From JAFDZO01 sp044226845 (lineage in GTDB: Bacteria > Bacteroidota > Ignavibacteria > Tepidaquicellales > Tepidaquicellaceae), in NCBI GenBank assembly GCA_044226845.1, contig JBGAGG010000011.1:55411-119410 (forward strand): a stretch of 64,000 bases of DNA, written 5' to 3'. Shown here piece by piece: positions 1-8,361 of this stretch (the stretch's first letter is position 1; each line of letters starts with the position of its first letter). A model generated the notes under the pieces. The model searched no databases. It had not been told where the DNA came from and saw only the letters and a program-made list of their open reading frames with translations. The translations under genes and the position numbers were made by a program.

Positions 1-488
1 CAGGCAATTGCAAACGTATTTGCCTTATTCAGAGTCTTAAAGAACTCATACGCCTTTTTGCTTTTCTCCAGCTCCTTCAGAAAATCATCCGGGACTTCCA
101 TATTCTTCGGTGAATCATATGCTGCGTCCCATCTTCCGTCTTTTTTAGCAGCATCAACTTCTTTTAATCCTTCAGGCTGCATGCGCTTTTCTTTTATAAG
201 TCTTGCAACATGTTCGCGGTTTCGCTTAGACCACATGCTTCTTGCACGCCTTGGAGTGAATTTCTGAATCCATGACTCATCGTCATATGATTTTTTCAGA
301 CCGTCAATCCAGCCGAAGCAAAGCGCTTCATCAAGTGCTTCAGCGTATGTTACCGTTTTTTTATTTGAGTCTTTTTTATAGATCCGGAGCCAGATACCCT
401 GCGGCGAAGCATGATTTTTTAAAAGCCATGCATGCCACTTCTGAGTAGATGAAAATGATTTTATGGGAGCAGGTCTTACATTATCCAT
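1..488 (-). CDS. YdeI/OmpD-associated (OmdA) family protein, 3' end outside window
   Basis: An open frame on the minus strand starts at the ATG at 486-488 (MDNVRPAPIKSFSSTQKWHA) and runs off the left edge, giving about 162 residues with no stop. The motif ALDEALCFGWIDGLKKS at about residues 50-66, followed by a basic TPRRARSMWSKRN segment, is the signature of the YdeI/OmdA family. Members are small cytoplasmic proteins loosely linked to bacteriocin or envelope-stress protection; no enzymatic activity is established. The tRNA-Leu gene lies 47 bases upstream on the same strand. The family call is firm from the motif, the function is not. Confidence 0.8.
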   Translation of the reverse strand, partial: MDNVRPAPIKSFSSTQKWHAWLLKNHASPQGIWLRIYKKDSNKKTVTYAEALDEALCFGWIDGLKKSYDDESWIQKFTPRRARSMWSKRNREHVARLIKEKRMQPEGLKEVDAAKKDGRWDAAYDSPKNMEVPDDFLKELEKSKKAYEFFKTLNKANTFAIA

Positions 489-535
489 AGGAAACCGTTC
501 AAATATTCAAATAACTCAAGCTCTAAACAACTTTG

Positions 536-618
536 TGCGGGAAGGGGGATTTGAACCCCCACAGAGAACCTCCGCCACCCCCTCAAGATGGTGCGTCTAC
601 CAATTTCGCCATTCCCGC
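536..618 (-). tRNA. tRNA-Leu, anticodon GAG
   Basis: The minus strand from 618 to 536 folds as a class II (long variable arm) tRNA. The acceptor stem GCGGGAA pairs with TTCCCGC and the discriminator base is A. The D-arm is GGCGAAATTGGTAGACGC, typical of tRNA-Leu. The anticodon stem CCATC/GGTGG encloses the loop TTGAGGG, which gives anticodon GAG. The T-arm is GGGGGTTCAAATCCCCC. The 3' CCA is not encoded, so it must be added after transcription. Confidence 0.95.
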
Positions 619-934
619 TTGTTGGAATATGCAAGTTAGCCATTTTATCAATCCTTTTCAATCCGAATTTATGTGCAGTTACCTGGTTTTTGAATCCCAG
701 AGAATTACGAAGCCTATGATGGCACAGAAAATGGGAAAATAGTCGGATTCTAATTTCAATTACGAGTTTCAATTTATGAATTACGAATTGTTTTCACTGC
801 TTCTCATTTCTCTATTTCACTATTTGAAAAAGTCGGGAAATAGTCGGATTTCTGTTCGAAGCTCAGTCCCGTCGTCAGCTGGATATTCCCCCGGTATTGT
901 AAAAACAGCACAGCTAATTTAGATTTTCAATTCT

Positions 935-957
935 TGACGGGTTTTTGACGGATTTCT
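935..957. repeat. Dispersed TGACGG-doublet repeat, distant copy
   Basis: The 23 bases read TGACGGGTTTTTGACGG followed by ATTTCT. They match positions 57158-57180 at 22 of 23 bases. The two copies are about 56 kb apart and both lie in non-coding spacers, so this is a dispersed intergenic element rather than part of a gene. Confidence 0.7.
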
Positions 958-1013
958 GCAAAATAAGAATTGTTACATCTAAATTTTACCTTACAATCTT
1001 TTCAATCATTACA

Positions 1014-1082
1014 AACCTTATGAACCTTATGAACCTTATGAACCTTATGAACCTTATGAACCTTATGAACCTTATGAACCTT
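1014..1082. repeat. 9-base tandem repeat (AACCTTATG), about 7.7 copies
   Basis: Seven perfect copies of AACCTTATG run from 1014 to 1076 and a partial copy reaches 1082. The copies are identical, which suggests recent slippage. The array is intergenic, about 260 bases upstream of the gene at 1345, and may vary in length between strains. Confidence 0.9.
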
Positions 1083-1127
1083 GAACTCGCTTAAAATATA
1101 ATAATAAAAATATTTTCCGGAAAGCTA

Positions 1128-1150
1128 TTCTTCCCTATTAGTAGGAAGAA
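1128..1150. repeat. Inverted repeat TTCTTCC-(9)-GGAAGAA, copy 1 of a dispersed motif
   Basis: A perfect 7-base inverted repeat flanks the nonamer CTATTAGTA. The 18-base core TTCTTCCCTATTAGTAGG recurs at 58514-58531, also intergenic and also within an inverted repeat. Its role is unknown; it could be a protein-binding site or a relic of a small mobile element. Confidence 0.6.
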
Positions 1151-1344
1151 AATTAATTTTTTGGCATGGCTTTAACCGAGATGCGGAAACAAAGCAGTAA
1201 TTTGAAATTTTTTGCTTCCTTTAATTAACCTTGATTTTATTTAGTGTGGATTGGTATTTTGCGATTACTTTAAATTCTCAAGTCCGTTCTTTTATAAGAT
1301 TCATATCTTTCCCATACACTTTTCAAAATTAAACAATCCCCAGA

Positions 1345-2553
1345 ATGAAAAGAATCTTTCTCTCTGTTGTACTGCTTTTACTTTCTGTAACAATATCAAA
1401 TGCGCAATGGGTACAAACATCCGGTCCTAGCGGAGCATTCGTTAGGTGTTTTGCTTCCTCAGGGGTAAATCTTTTTGCCGGAACACAGGCCGGTGGAATT
1501 TTTTTATCAACAAATGAAGGAGCTACCTGGACAGCCGTGAATAACGGAATAACAAATTTAGATATCGAAGCTATTGCAATTTCAGGAAGCAATATTTTCG
1601 CTGCCTCATTTGGCGCCGGGGTAATGTTAAGTACAAATAACGGAGCCAGTTGGGCACCTTCTAATTCCGGTCTACCAACTACCAGTATAGTAAGGCTGGC
1701 AATCAGCGGCTCAACTGTTTTTGCAGGAGGATTCAGCAACGGAGTTTTCAGAAGTACAAATAATGGAGCAAACTGGTCAACTTCAAGTTCAGGATTAACA
1801 AGTACAAATATGACTGCCTTTGCTGTTTCAGGTTCAAATATTTTTGCAGGAACATCAAACGGCGGCGTTTTTTTAAGTACAAACAACGGAGCTAACTGGA
1901 CTTCAAGAAGCAGCGGATTAGCAAGCATCGAAGTAGCCGCGCTTACATTAATAGGAACGAATCTTTTTGCAGCAACATTTAACGGCGTTTCTTTCAGTTC
2001 AAACAGCGGAGCTAACTGGACTACTGTAAATAACGGATTAACAAATTTAAATGTTAGAAGCTTAACTTCTCTGGGAACAACGCTCATAGCCGGTTCAGAC
2101 TCAGGTGTGTTTACCAGTTCAAATAACGGAACTAACTGGTTTAAAAAAAATCAGGGATTAGGAAGTATTAAATCTGTAAAGTCTCTTTTTATTTTTAATA
2201 ATAATGTCTATGCAGGCGTTGGTACATTGGGAGCATGGAAGCGTTCTTCAGAAATAACTGAAGTGCAAAATATTACATCGGCGATTCCTTCGCATTACGT
2301 TTTAGAACAAAATTACCCGAACCCATTTAATCCTTCCACTATTATAAAATTTTCAGTAATAAAATCTTCAAATGTAAAAATTATAATTTATGATGTTGCC
2401 GGTAAAGAGATTGAGACATTAGTTAACGAATCACTTCAGGCAGGAACATATCAGGCAATATGGAATGCATCAGCATACACAAGCGGAGTTTATTTCTATA
2501 CTCTGGAAAGTGAAAATTTTAAGGAGAGTAAAAAGATGTTATTGGTGAAGTAA
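1345..2553 (+). CDS. T9SS-exported BNR/Ycf48-like beta-propeller protein
   Basis: The 402-residue protein begins with a signal peptide (MKRIFLSVVLLLLSVTISNA, cleavage before QW). Residues ~25-300 hold about six short repeats, each ending in a motif like STNNGANW, a blade pattern of sialidase/Ycf48-type beta-propellers. The last ~80 residues form a T9SS type A sorting domain, starting LEQNYPNPFNPST and ending ESKKMLLVK. The protein is therefore expected to cross the outer membrane and stay on the surface or be released. The ligand of the propeller is unknown. A GC-rich hairpin just downstream probably ends the transcript. Confidence 0.85.
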   Translation: MKRIFLSVVLLLLSVTISNAQWVQTSGPSGAFVRCFASSGVNLFAGTQAGGIFLSTNEGATWTAVNNGITNLDIEAIAISGSNIFAASFGAGVMLSTNNGASWAPSNSGLPTTSIVRLAISGSTVFAGGFSNGVFRSTNNGANWSTSSSGLTSTNMTAFAVSGSNIFAGTSNGGVFLSTNNGANWTSRSSGLASIEVAALTLIGTNLFAATFNGVSFSSNSGANWTTVNNGLTNLNVRSLTSLGTTLIAGSDSGVFTSSNNGTNWFKKNQGLGSIKSVKSLFIFNNNVYAGVGTLGAWKRSSEITEVQNITSAIPSHYVLEQNYPNPFNPSTIIKFSVIKSSNVKIIIYDVAGKEIETLVNESLQAGTYQAIWNASAYTSGVYFYTLESENFKESKKMLLVK

Positions 2554-2560
2554 TTTTTTT

Positions 2561-2589
2561 AGTCCCCCTTTTTATAACGAAGGGGACTT
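2561..2589. terminator. Hairpin between convergent genes
   Basis: AGTCCCCCTT pairs with AAGGGGACT with one bulged C. It lies 8 bases after the stop of the propeller gene, between it and the convergent gene ending at 2649, so it may serve both. The T-tract after it on the plus strand is short. Confidence 0.6.
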
Positions 2590-2648
2590 TAAATAATCAA
2601 TAAATAATTCTACAAAAAAAATCTTATTTTTTATAAGAATAGGAATTA

Positions 2649-4112
2649 TTATCCCACCAATCCTTCCATCTTCTCCATAATATACTGCTTCTGAAAAAAG
2701 AATCTCACTGACATTGCCTCCTCATAAATATGCCGCTCAATTTTTTTATTGTTCGCTTCTGCTTTTACAATTTCATCCAGAAAGCGGATTGAGTTTCTGA
2801 GCGAGTCAACTTTCAAATGAGGTATCTCCTTGCTTTCCTTGCTGAACTGCTTCAGAGACTGCACCATTGATATTGTAGATTCGTGCGCCTTCAGCTCAAT
2901 GTAATTCATAAGCGTATAAATCCTCACATTCATCTTTTCCATAATATCGGTGATAACCATTTTATTGAAGTAGCTGAGTGAGTCCTCAAATTTTTTATTT
3001 TTAAAGCTGAGTATCGCCAGAGAATAGTTGAGTTCATTTTCAACAAGCTCAGGCTTTAAATATTTTGTGTATTCACGAACAAATTTTTCTGCCCAGTCAA
3101 ACTCTTTAAGCAAAAGAGCGACGGTGAAATAATTTCTGAAGTGCAGAATTTCAATCGGTCCTATAGAGTCATCGGGATAAAGATTTTGTTCGCAATACAG
3201 CTTTGCCGATTCGAATAAATCGTTATAATATTTTTTATTTTTGGGTATAAGCTTGGTGAGTATCAATGCATCTATTGAAGTGAAATAATTAATTTTATCC
3301 ACTTTAACAAAACTATCGATATTATTTTTAAAAGTATCGAATAAGTCTCTGAATTCCTCTTCAGGCAAATCTGAATTCTGATATTTTGATGTGAGATAGT
3401 GCATCCTAAGATATGAATAATATTTATGGTTCTTAATTTCTGCAGTATTAAAAAATAATTCAGAATTTAAAGATGAGTAAAAACTTTTGACCATAGGCGA
3501 CATTTCATAACCTTTATAAAGATTATGCAAAATTCCCTGCCCCTCAGTGAAAACATAATAAGCTTTAAGAAAGAGTGCAATAAGGTTTTCAGTTTTGTCA
3601 TTCATCGCCTTGTAAAATTCAGCAGTGTTCGGTTTGTGCAAATGATTCAGATTATGATAGTATAAATGTTCACTCCTGAACTTAAAATAAAAATCCCAAA
3701 ATCCGAATATTTTATTTTCTTCTTTTTCTCTTCGGAATTTTTCGATAAGTTTATTTGAATACTCAAAAAGTTTTCTTTTACTCATACCTTCAGCCATATT
3801 CATATTAATCACATCTTCATCATTAACAATATTTTCCATAGCAATAAATTTTTTAAGCAAATTGCCGAACTTGGAATATAGATTTCTAATTGTCTGCTCA
3901 TTAAATTCTTTCCCGGGATAAATTTTCTGCGAGATTTTTTTATAAGATAAGCGCGTACTCTCAAAATCCGGATACACTTTTGCAATTTCATCGAAAATCT
4001 TACCTAACACTTCTACAGAGTTAAAGTAAGGCGATTTCACAAAATCACCAAATTTTTTAAACTCTTCTTTACTTAACGCTTTTAAAATTTCAATAGAATT
4101 TGGGGTTAACAT
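2649..4112 (-). CDS. Hypothetical helical protein of FCB-group type
   Basis: This is a 487-residue cytoplasmic protein without signal peptide or membrane segment. The N-terminus (LSKEEFKKFGDFVKSPYFNS) has the SPYFN motif that I associate with long, uncharacterised helical proteins of Bacteroidota and Ignavibacteria. The rest is Lys/Glu/Phe-rich and predicted to be almost entirely helical, in a TPR-like or solenoid style, but no clean repeat unit could be aligned. It is monocistronic, divergent from the gene at 4295 and convergent with the one at 1345. No function can be assigned. Confidence 0.75.
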   Translation of the reverse strand: MLTPNSIEILKALSKEEFKKFGDFVKSPYFNSVEVLGKIFDEIAKVYPDFESTRLSYKKISQKIYPGKEFNEQTIRNLYSKFGNLLKKFIAMENIVNDEDVINMNMAEGMSKRKLFEYSNKLIEKFRREKEENKIFGFWDFYFKFRSEHLYYHNLNHLHKPNTAEFYKAMNDKTENLIALFLKAYYVFTEGQGILHNLYKGYEMSPMVKSFYSSLNSELFFNTAEIKNHKYYSYLRMHYLTSKYQNSDLPEEEFRDLFDTFKNNIDSFVKVDKINYFTSIDALILTKLIPKNKKYYNDLFESAKLYCEQNLYPDDSIGPIEILHFRNYFTVALLLKEFDWAEKFVREYTKYLKPELVENELNYSLAILSFKNKKFEDSLSYFNKMVITDIMEKMNVRIYTLMNYIELKAHESTISMVQSLKQFSKESKEIPHLKVDSLRNSIRFLDEIVKAEANNKKIERHIYEEAMSVRFFFQKQYIMEKMEGLVG

Positions 4113-4294
4113 TTGGGGTTATAAATTTTGGTTAATTTGCTTCGCCTTTAACAAACTGTAAAAATAATTAATTAAAATAGATTTTAAAGCATATTTTTAT
4201 AATTTTTTGATTAATTTCCTAAAATTTCTTTTTGAATGCAATTCATAAACATAATATTTTTGAAGCAGTTTATAAAAAAAATCCAAACCCCCTA

Positions 4295-5941
4295 ATGAAA
4301 ACCAAAACTACAATTTACGGAATTTTAATTCTCACATTACTTTTCGCCTTTATTCACAGCGCTTTCTCGCAGGTGACACAGCAATGGACTGCTAAATACA
4401 GCGGCACAGGAAACAACGTTGACCTCCCGACTGCTATGACAATGGATGCTTCCGGAAATATTTATGTTACGGGACAAACTATGCTGACAGGCGGCGCGCA
4501 GGCAATCGGAACAGTAAAATATAATTCGGAAGGTATTCAACAATGGATTTCTACTTACGCTGGAACCGATGCAAATAACGAAATGGGGAAATCAGTTGCT
4601 GTTGATGCTTCAGGTAATGTTTATGTTACCGGATTCAGCGCAACAACCGGCGCAGCCCTTGATATTGCAACAGTAAAATACAACTCAGGAGGTGTTCAGC
4701 AATGGGCTGTAAGATACAACGGAGCAGGCAATGCATTTGATGAAGGAACTAAAGTAGCAGTTGACGCTTCAGGCAATGTTTATGTTTTCGGCCACGCAAC
4801 ATCTGCAGCTACAGGAATAGACCTCGTTACCATAAAATATAATTCAGTAGGAGTTCAGCAATGGCTTACAACCTATAACGGCACGAATAACTCAGAAGAA
4901 GTATCAGCGTCTATGGCAATGGATGCTTCGGGCAATATCTATGTTTTAGGAAAAACCAGAGTTGATTTATTCAGTACTGCTTTTGTAACTATAAAGTACA
5001 ACAACTCAGGTGTACAACAGTGGTCAAAAATATATGCAGGTCCGGGCAACAGTGAAGATACTCCCACATCATTAGTTTTGGATGCAGCCGGAAATGTTTA
5101 TTCAGCAGGCACAACTTACGGCGCAGGTCCGCAGATGGACTACACCGTTGTTAAGTATAACAATGCAGGTGACCAGCAATGGGTTGCAAGATACAATGGA
5201 CCTGAAAACTTGGGCGACCAGGCAACTGCAGTTGCTGTAGATGCATCAGGTAATGTATACGTAACAGGCTTCAGCGAATCCGCAACAACAATGAATGATA
5301 TAGTAACCATTAAATATAATTCAGCCGGCGCGCAGCAATGGCTTCAGAGATATAACGGAGCGGATAATCTAAGTGATAACGGGAATGCAATTGCAATTGA
5401 TGCATCAGGAAATGTTTACATTACAGGATATACTGTTTCTACTGCTTCATCTTCAGATTACCTGACAATCAGATACAATTCTGCCGGGGTTCAGCAATGG
5501 CTGCAAAAATATAATGGAGTTGAAAATATGTCAGATGCCGCAAACAGCATTCTTATAGATAATACAAATAATGTTTACATAACAGGTTCAAGCAGCTCAG
5601 CAGCAACACAGGATGATATAGTTACAATCAAGTATGCACAGTCTGTAGGTATAACATCTATATCCTCAACCATACCTGACGGTTTTAAGCTATCACAAAA
5701 TTATCCTAATCCTTTTAATCCCACAACAAAGATAAAATTTGATGTTGCAAAAGAATCATTTGTATCACTGAAAATTTACAATTCTTTAGGAACTGAAGTT
5801 TCAGTTCTTGCAAATAATAAAATAGCAGTGGGCACTTATGAAGCTGACTGGAATGCAGCATCCTTCCCAAGCGGAATTTATTATGCAAGAATAAATGCTG
5901 GCGGATTTACAGATGTGAAGAAAATGATGCTCGTAAAATAA
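4295..5941 (+). CDS. T9SS-exported SBBP beta-propeller protein
   Basis: The start at 4295 was chosen over an in-frame ATG at 4232 because it opens directly with a signal peptide (MKTKTTIYGILILTLLFAFI, cleavage near SAFS-Q); 548 residues result. The body consists of about eight ~50-residue repeats with the core DASGNVYVTGFS and a following TIKYNSAGVQQW, the classic SBBP (Pfam PF06739-type) propeller repeat. The C-terminal ~80 residues form a T9SS type A sorting domain (LSQNYPNPFNPTTKIKF ... VKKMMLVK). It is a surface or released propeller of unknown ligand. Confidence 0.87.
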   Translation: MKTKTTIYGILILTLLFAFIHSAFSQVTQQWTAKYSGTGNNVDLPTAMTMDASGNIYVTGQTMLTGGAQAIGTVKYNSEGIQQWISTYAGTDANNEMGKSVAVDASGNVYVTGFSATTGAALDIATVKYNSGGVQQWAVRYNGAGNAFDEGTKVAVDASGNVYVFGHATSAATGIDLVTIKYNSVGVQQWLTTYNGTNNSEEVSASMAMDASGNIYVLGKTRVDLFSTAFVTIKYNNSGVQQWSKIYAGPGNSEDTPTSLVLDAAGNVYSAGTTYGAGPQMDYTVVKYNNAGDQQWVARYNGPENLGDQATAVAVDASGNVYVTGFSESATTMNDIVTIKYNSAGAQQWLQRYNGADNLSDNGNAIAIDASGNVYITGYTVSTASSSDYLTIRYNSAGVQQWLQKYNGVENMSDAANSILIDNTNNVYITGSSSSAATQDDIVTIKYAQSVGITSISSTIPDGFKLSQNYPNPFNPTTKIKFDVAKESFVSLKIYNSLGTEVSVLANNKIAVGTYEADWNAASFPSGIYYARINAGGFTDVKKMMLVK

Positions 5942-6002
5942 TCTCACTCAATAAATAATTAACATTTAAAAATTAGCAATTAACAATTTAAAAAAATTTA
6001 TA

Positions 6003-6998
6003 ATGACAAAAAATTTAGCTCTTACTCTTACAATTCTATTCTGCGTAATTTTTCTTTCAGGAGAGAGTGCTTTCGCCCAAAAATCATACTGGATGGGCAG
6101 AAAAGACGGCTCGCAATTAAGATATGACATTAAAGTCCCCAATGAAGTTGTGACAAAAGTAATTATGAAAAGCACAGGCAAAGGAGCAGATACAAAACCA
6201 AGATTCAAATCATTTACAAATAATATTGACGGAACTGATTACACTTTTTACTCAAATGACATAGCATGGGAAAAATTCGGCACAGGTGATTTCACATGGA
6301 ATGTAGAATCAGGCATGGGAGCAGACTGGGTTGAAGTTGCTACCACAGATGCAGCATTCAAAGATTTTGTAAACAATGGCCTTGCCCCAATAAAGTCTTC
6401 TACCCCGGACGGATGGGGCTCTGCCGTTGTAACTGTAGTAGAAATTGACGGAACAGATGCGCCCGGCATTGCAACTAACTTAGACGGCACAACAGGCGCG
6501 CCGTCAAAAGAAAAAGCTGCTATGTGGAGATTGAAAGAGCTTACATCAAAATCAACTTTATCTATGGATGAAATGGATGAGGCAAGAAACTGTATGCTTA
6601 TAATTGCTAACGCAGGAAGGTCAAATCCTAACTTCAGAAAAGAGAACGGATGCAAGCAGGATTTAAATCTGCCATCTGGTTTAGCACCATTAATGTTAGC
6701 TGATGATTTAAATTCAGCAGCGCAGGAGCAGGCAAATTATCAGGCAAGCATTAATAAAGTTACACACGACCATGCAGACTACAAAGATTACGGTGACAGA
6801 ATAACAAAGAACGGCATAGATAAAACAACTGCTGAAGCTTGCGCAGGCGGTGAGCTGCAGGATACACCCTCTAACTGGATGACAAGCGAAACACATTACA
6901 GACCGTTCTGGAATTTAGAAGGTCCGCTTACACATGTAGGTTTCGGACTTGCTAAAGGAAGCGATGGAACGTGGTACACAACTGCAATCTGGTATTGA
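6003..6998 (+). CDS. Secreted CAP/SCP-domain protein
   Basis: The 331-residue protein has a signal peptide (MTKNLALTLTILFCVIFLSG, cleavage near AFA-Q). Residues ~30-185 form an unrecognised region. Residues ~190-331 match the CAP superfamily (cysteine-rich secretory / antigen 5 / PR-1): N-terminal ARNCMLIIANAGRSNP, the helix HDHADYKDYGDR with the cavity histidine, TSETHYRPFWN, and the closing GFGLAKGSDGTWYTT strand. Bacterial CAP proteins are extracytoplasmic, and their role varies. It has no T9SS signal, so periplasmic or Sec-only export is likely. It starts 61 bases after the propeller gene and may share its transcript. Confidence 0.8.
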   Translation: MTKNLALTLTILFCVIFLSGESAFAQKSYWMGRKDGSQLRYDIKVPNEVVTKVIMKSTGKGADTKPRFKSFTNNIDGTDYTFYSNDIAWEKFGTGDFTWNVESGMGADWVEVATTDAAFKDFVNNGLAPIKSSTPDGWGSAVVTVVEIDGTDAPGIATNLDGTTGAPSKEKAAMWRLKELTSKSTLSMDEMDEARNCMLIIANAGRSNPNFRKENGCKQDLNLPSGLAPLMLADDLNSAAQEQANYQASINKVTHDHADYKDYGDRITKNGIDKTTAEACAGGELQDTPSNWMTSETHYRPFWNLEGPLTHVGFGLAKGSDGTWYTTAIWY

Positions 6999-7048
6999 TA
7001 CTTTAATGACTAAGAAAAAAGGAAAAGAATTCTTACTTCGAGCTTTCA

Positions 7049-7186
7049 ATGTTCAACAATGTAAGAGATACAATTTCTTTAGAGGAAATAGAGAATACAG
7101 GTAAACTTTTACAGATGCTAAGTACGGAAGGGAATACTGATTCAGTTGATAATAAAAAATTTAAGGAGAAAGAGGCTGAAGAATAA
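7049..7186 (+). CDS. Possible 45-residue small protein
   Basis: An ATG at 7049 opens a 45-codon frame (MFNNVRDTISLEEIENTGKL ... EKEAEE) that stops just before a strong terminator. It is acidic at the end, has no cysteines and no membrane segment. There is no recognisable ribosome-binding site. The frame lies between a real gene and that gene's terminator, so it may be either a small gene or 3' UTR; an overlapping 32-codon frame from 7006 is a competing reading. Confidence 0.3.
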   Translation: MFNNVRDTISLEEIENTGKLLQMLSTEGNTDSVDNKKFKEKEAEE

Positions 7187-7205
7187 TTCTATCTTCAGTT
7201 TACGA

Positions 7206-7239
7206 AAGCGAAGCGCACATTGTGGGCTTCGCTTTTTTT
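7206..7239. terminator. Strong bidirectional terminator
   Basis: AAGCGAAGC pairs perfectly with GCTTCGCTT (9 bp) and is followed by T7 on the plus strand. It ends the plus-strand transcript of the CAP-domain gene and sits 12 bases beyond the end of the convergent chaA gene. Confidence 0.85.
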
Positions 7240-7250
7240 ATTGAATTTTA

Positions 7251-8342
7251 TTATATAAAAATCAAAACAAGATAAGTAACAAAAAGCACAAAGTGAACAA
7301 AGCCCTGAAGTGCATTTGTCTCGCCTGACTTTGTTGTAATCATACTAACAAATATCGAAGTAACTATTAGTATGGATTGAATAGGTGTAAGCCCCAGCGC
7401 CATTTCCCTGCCTGTTAAAATACACACTGTGAGCACTGCAGGTATGGTAAGTGCTACTGTAGAAATTGTAGAGCCAAGTGAGATATTTATCGTACGCTGC
7501 ATATCATTCTTCAGAGCAGCGCGTATGGCAGTCAATCCTTCCGGAGATACTATCACAATAGCAATTATAATAGCACCGAACTCAGAAGGCAGATTATTTA
7601 CATCGGATAAATTATCCACCGCTATGGAAAGATAATGCGCTAACACCGATACAAGTGTAATTGTACCGACGAGCAAAGCTACATGATAACCTTTGCCCCG
7701 CATTTGTTTTTTAAATTCATGCCCGGGATTTACAAGCTTATCTTCAGTAGTATATGAGAAGAAATAACTGTGCTCCTTAGTCTGCAGGCGCAGAAAGAAA
7801 AAATACACGACAAGGAAAGTTACTACAATGAAAATGTGATACTTCCAAATCGCCGAAGGATTCATAATCGAAGGGAAGAAAAATCCAAGGCTAAACATCA
7901 GAATAATGAGCGTAAGGTATGAATTAGTGCTTTTGAAATTATACTTCTGCTCGCGGAATTTAAGCCCGCCAAGGAACAACGATATGCCTACAAGTCCGTT
8001 AACCAAAATCATCAGTGTAGAAAAAACAGTATCGCGCGCAAGCGTAGGGTCAGGGTCACCGTGAAATATCATAGCAAGCACCATGATGATTTCTACAGTA
8101 ACAGCAGAGAGCGTAAGTATCAGTGTACCGTATGGCTCACCGTACAAATGCGCCAGCGCTTCGGCGTGATGCACTACACCAATAGCAGCATATAAAATAA
8201 CTGAGATGACTATTAAAAAGAAAATTACCGATGCTGAAGTTGAATGAAGCACTCCCGACTGGAAATCAACGAAGAGAAAAATTACTATAAGCGCAACGAG
8301 TGCAATACAGGTAGATAACTCGTTTTTTATAAAATTCAGCAA
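7251..8342 (-). CDS. chaA: ChaA-type cation/proton antiporter (CaCA family)
   Basis: This 363-residue protein is near the length of E. coli ChaA (366) and has about 11 membrane segments. The first alpha-repeat contains LAHLYGEPYGTLILTLSAV followed by a second acidic-rich helix, and the second repeat contains IAIVIVSPEGLTAIRAALKN and SLGSTISTVALTIPAV; these carry the conserved glutamates of the calcium/cation antiporter fold. It is expected in the inner membrane, exchanging Ca2+, Na+ or K+ for H+. It lies 19 bases after cbpA on the same strand, so the two are probably cotranscribed. Confidence 0.87.
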   Translation of the reverse strand: MLNFIKNELSTCIALVALIVIFLFVDFQSGVLHSTSASVIFFLIVISVILYAAIGVVHHAEALAHLYGEPYGTLILTLSAVTVEIIMVLAMIFHGDPDPTLARDTVFSTLMILVNGLVGISLFLGGLKFREQKYNFKSTNSYLTLIILMFSLGFFFPSIMNPSAIWKYHIFIVVTFLVVYFFFLRLQTKEHSYFFSYTTEDKLVNPGHEFKKQMRGKGYHVALLVGTITLVSVLAHYLSIAVDNLSDVNNLPSEFGAIIIAIVIVSPEGLTAIRAALKNDMQRTINISLGSTISTVALTIPAVLTVCILTGREMALGLTPIQSILIVTSIFVSMITTKSGETNALQGFVHFVLFVTYLVLIFI

Positions 8343-8361
8343 ATTAAAATTGGATTAAATT

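Larger units (their letters stand above)
619..1344. other. Non-coding spacer, 726 bases, with short repeats
   Basis: No convincing gene was found on either strand. It holds two copies of an AATAGTCGGATT motif (about 738-749 and 839-850), a TGACGG doublet element (935-957), a 9-base tandem repeat (1014-1082) and a small inverted repeat (1128-1150) that recurs near 58.5 kb. The promoter of the secreted protein that starts at 1345 should lie in its last 150 bases, but no clear consensus is visible. Confidence 0.7.

Noticed and set aside
476..772. 98-residue minus-strand reading frame over the tRNA
   Set aside because: It spans the tRNA-Leu gene and has no protein-like composition.
1014..1082. 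9-base repeats as CRISPR or iteron origin
   Set aside because: Units are directly adjacent, and no replication initiator gene is nearby.
4232..4294. Upstream start for the SBBP propeller gene
   Set aside because: It would place 21 non-hydrophobic residues in front of an otherwise good signal peptide.
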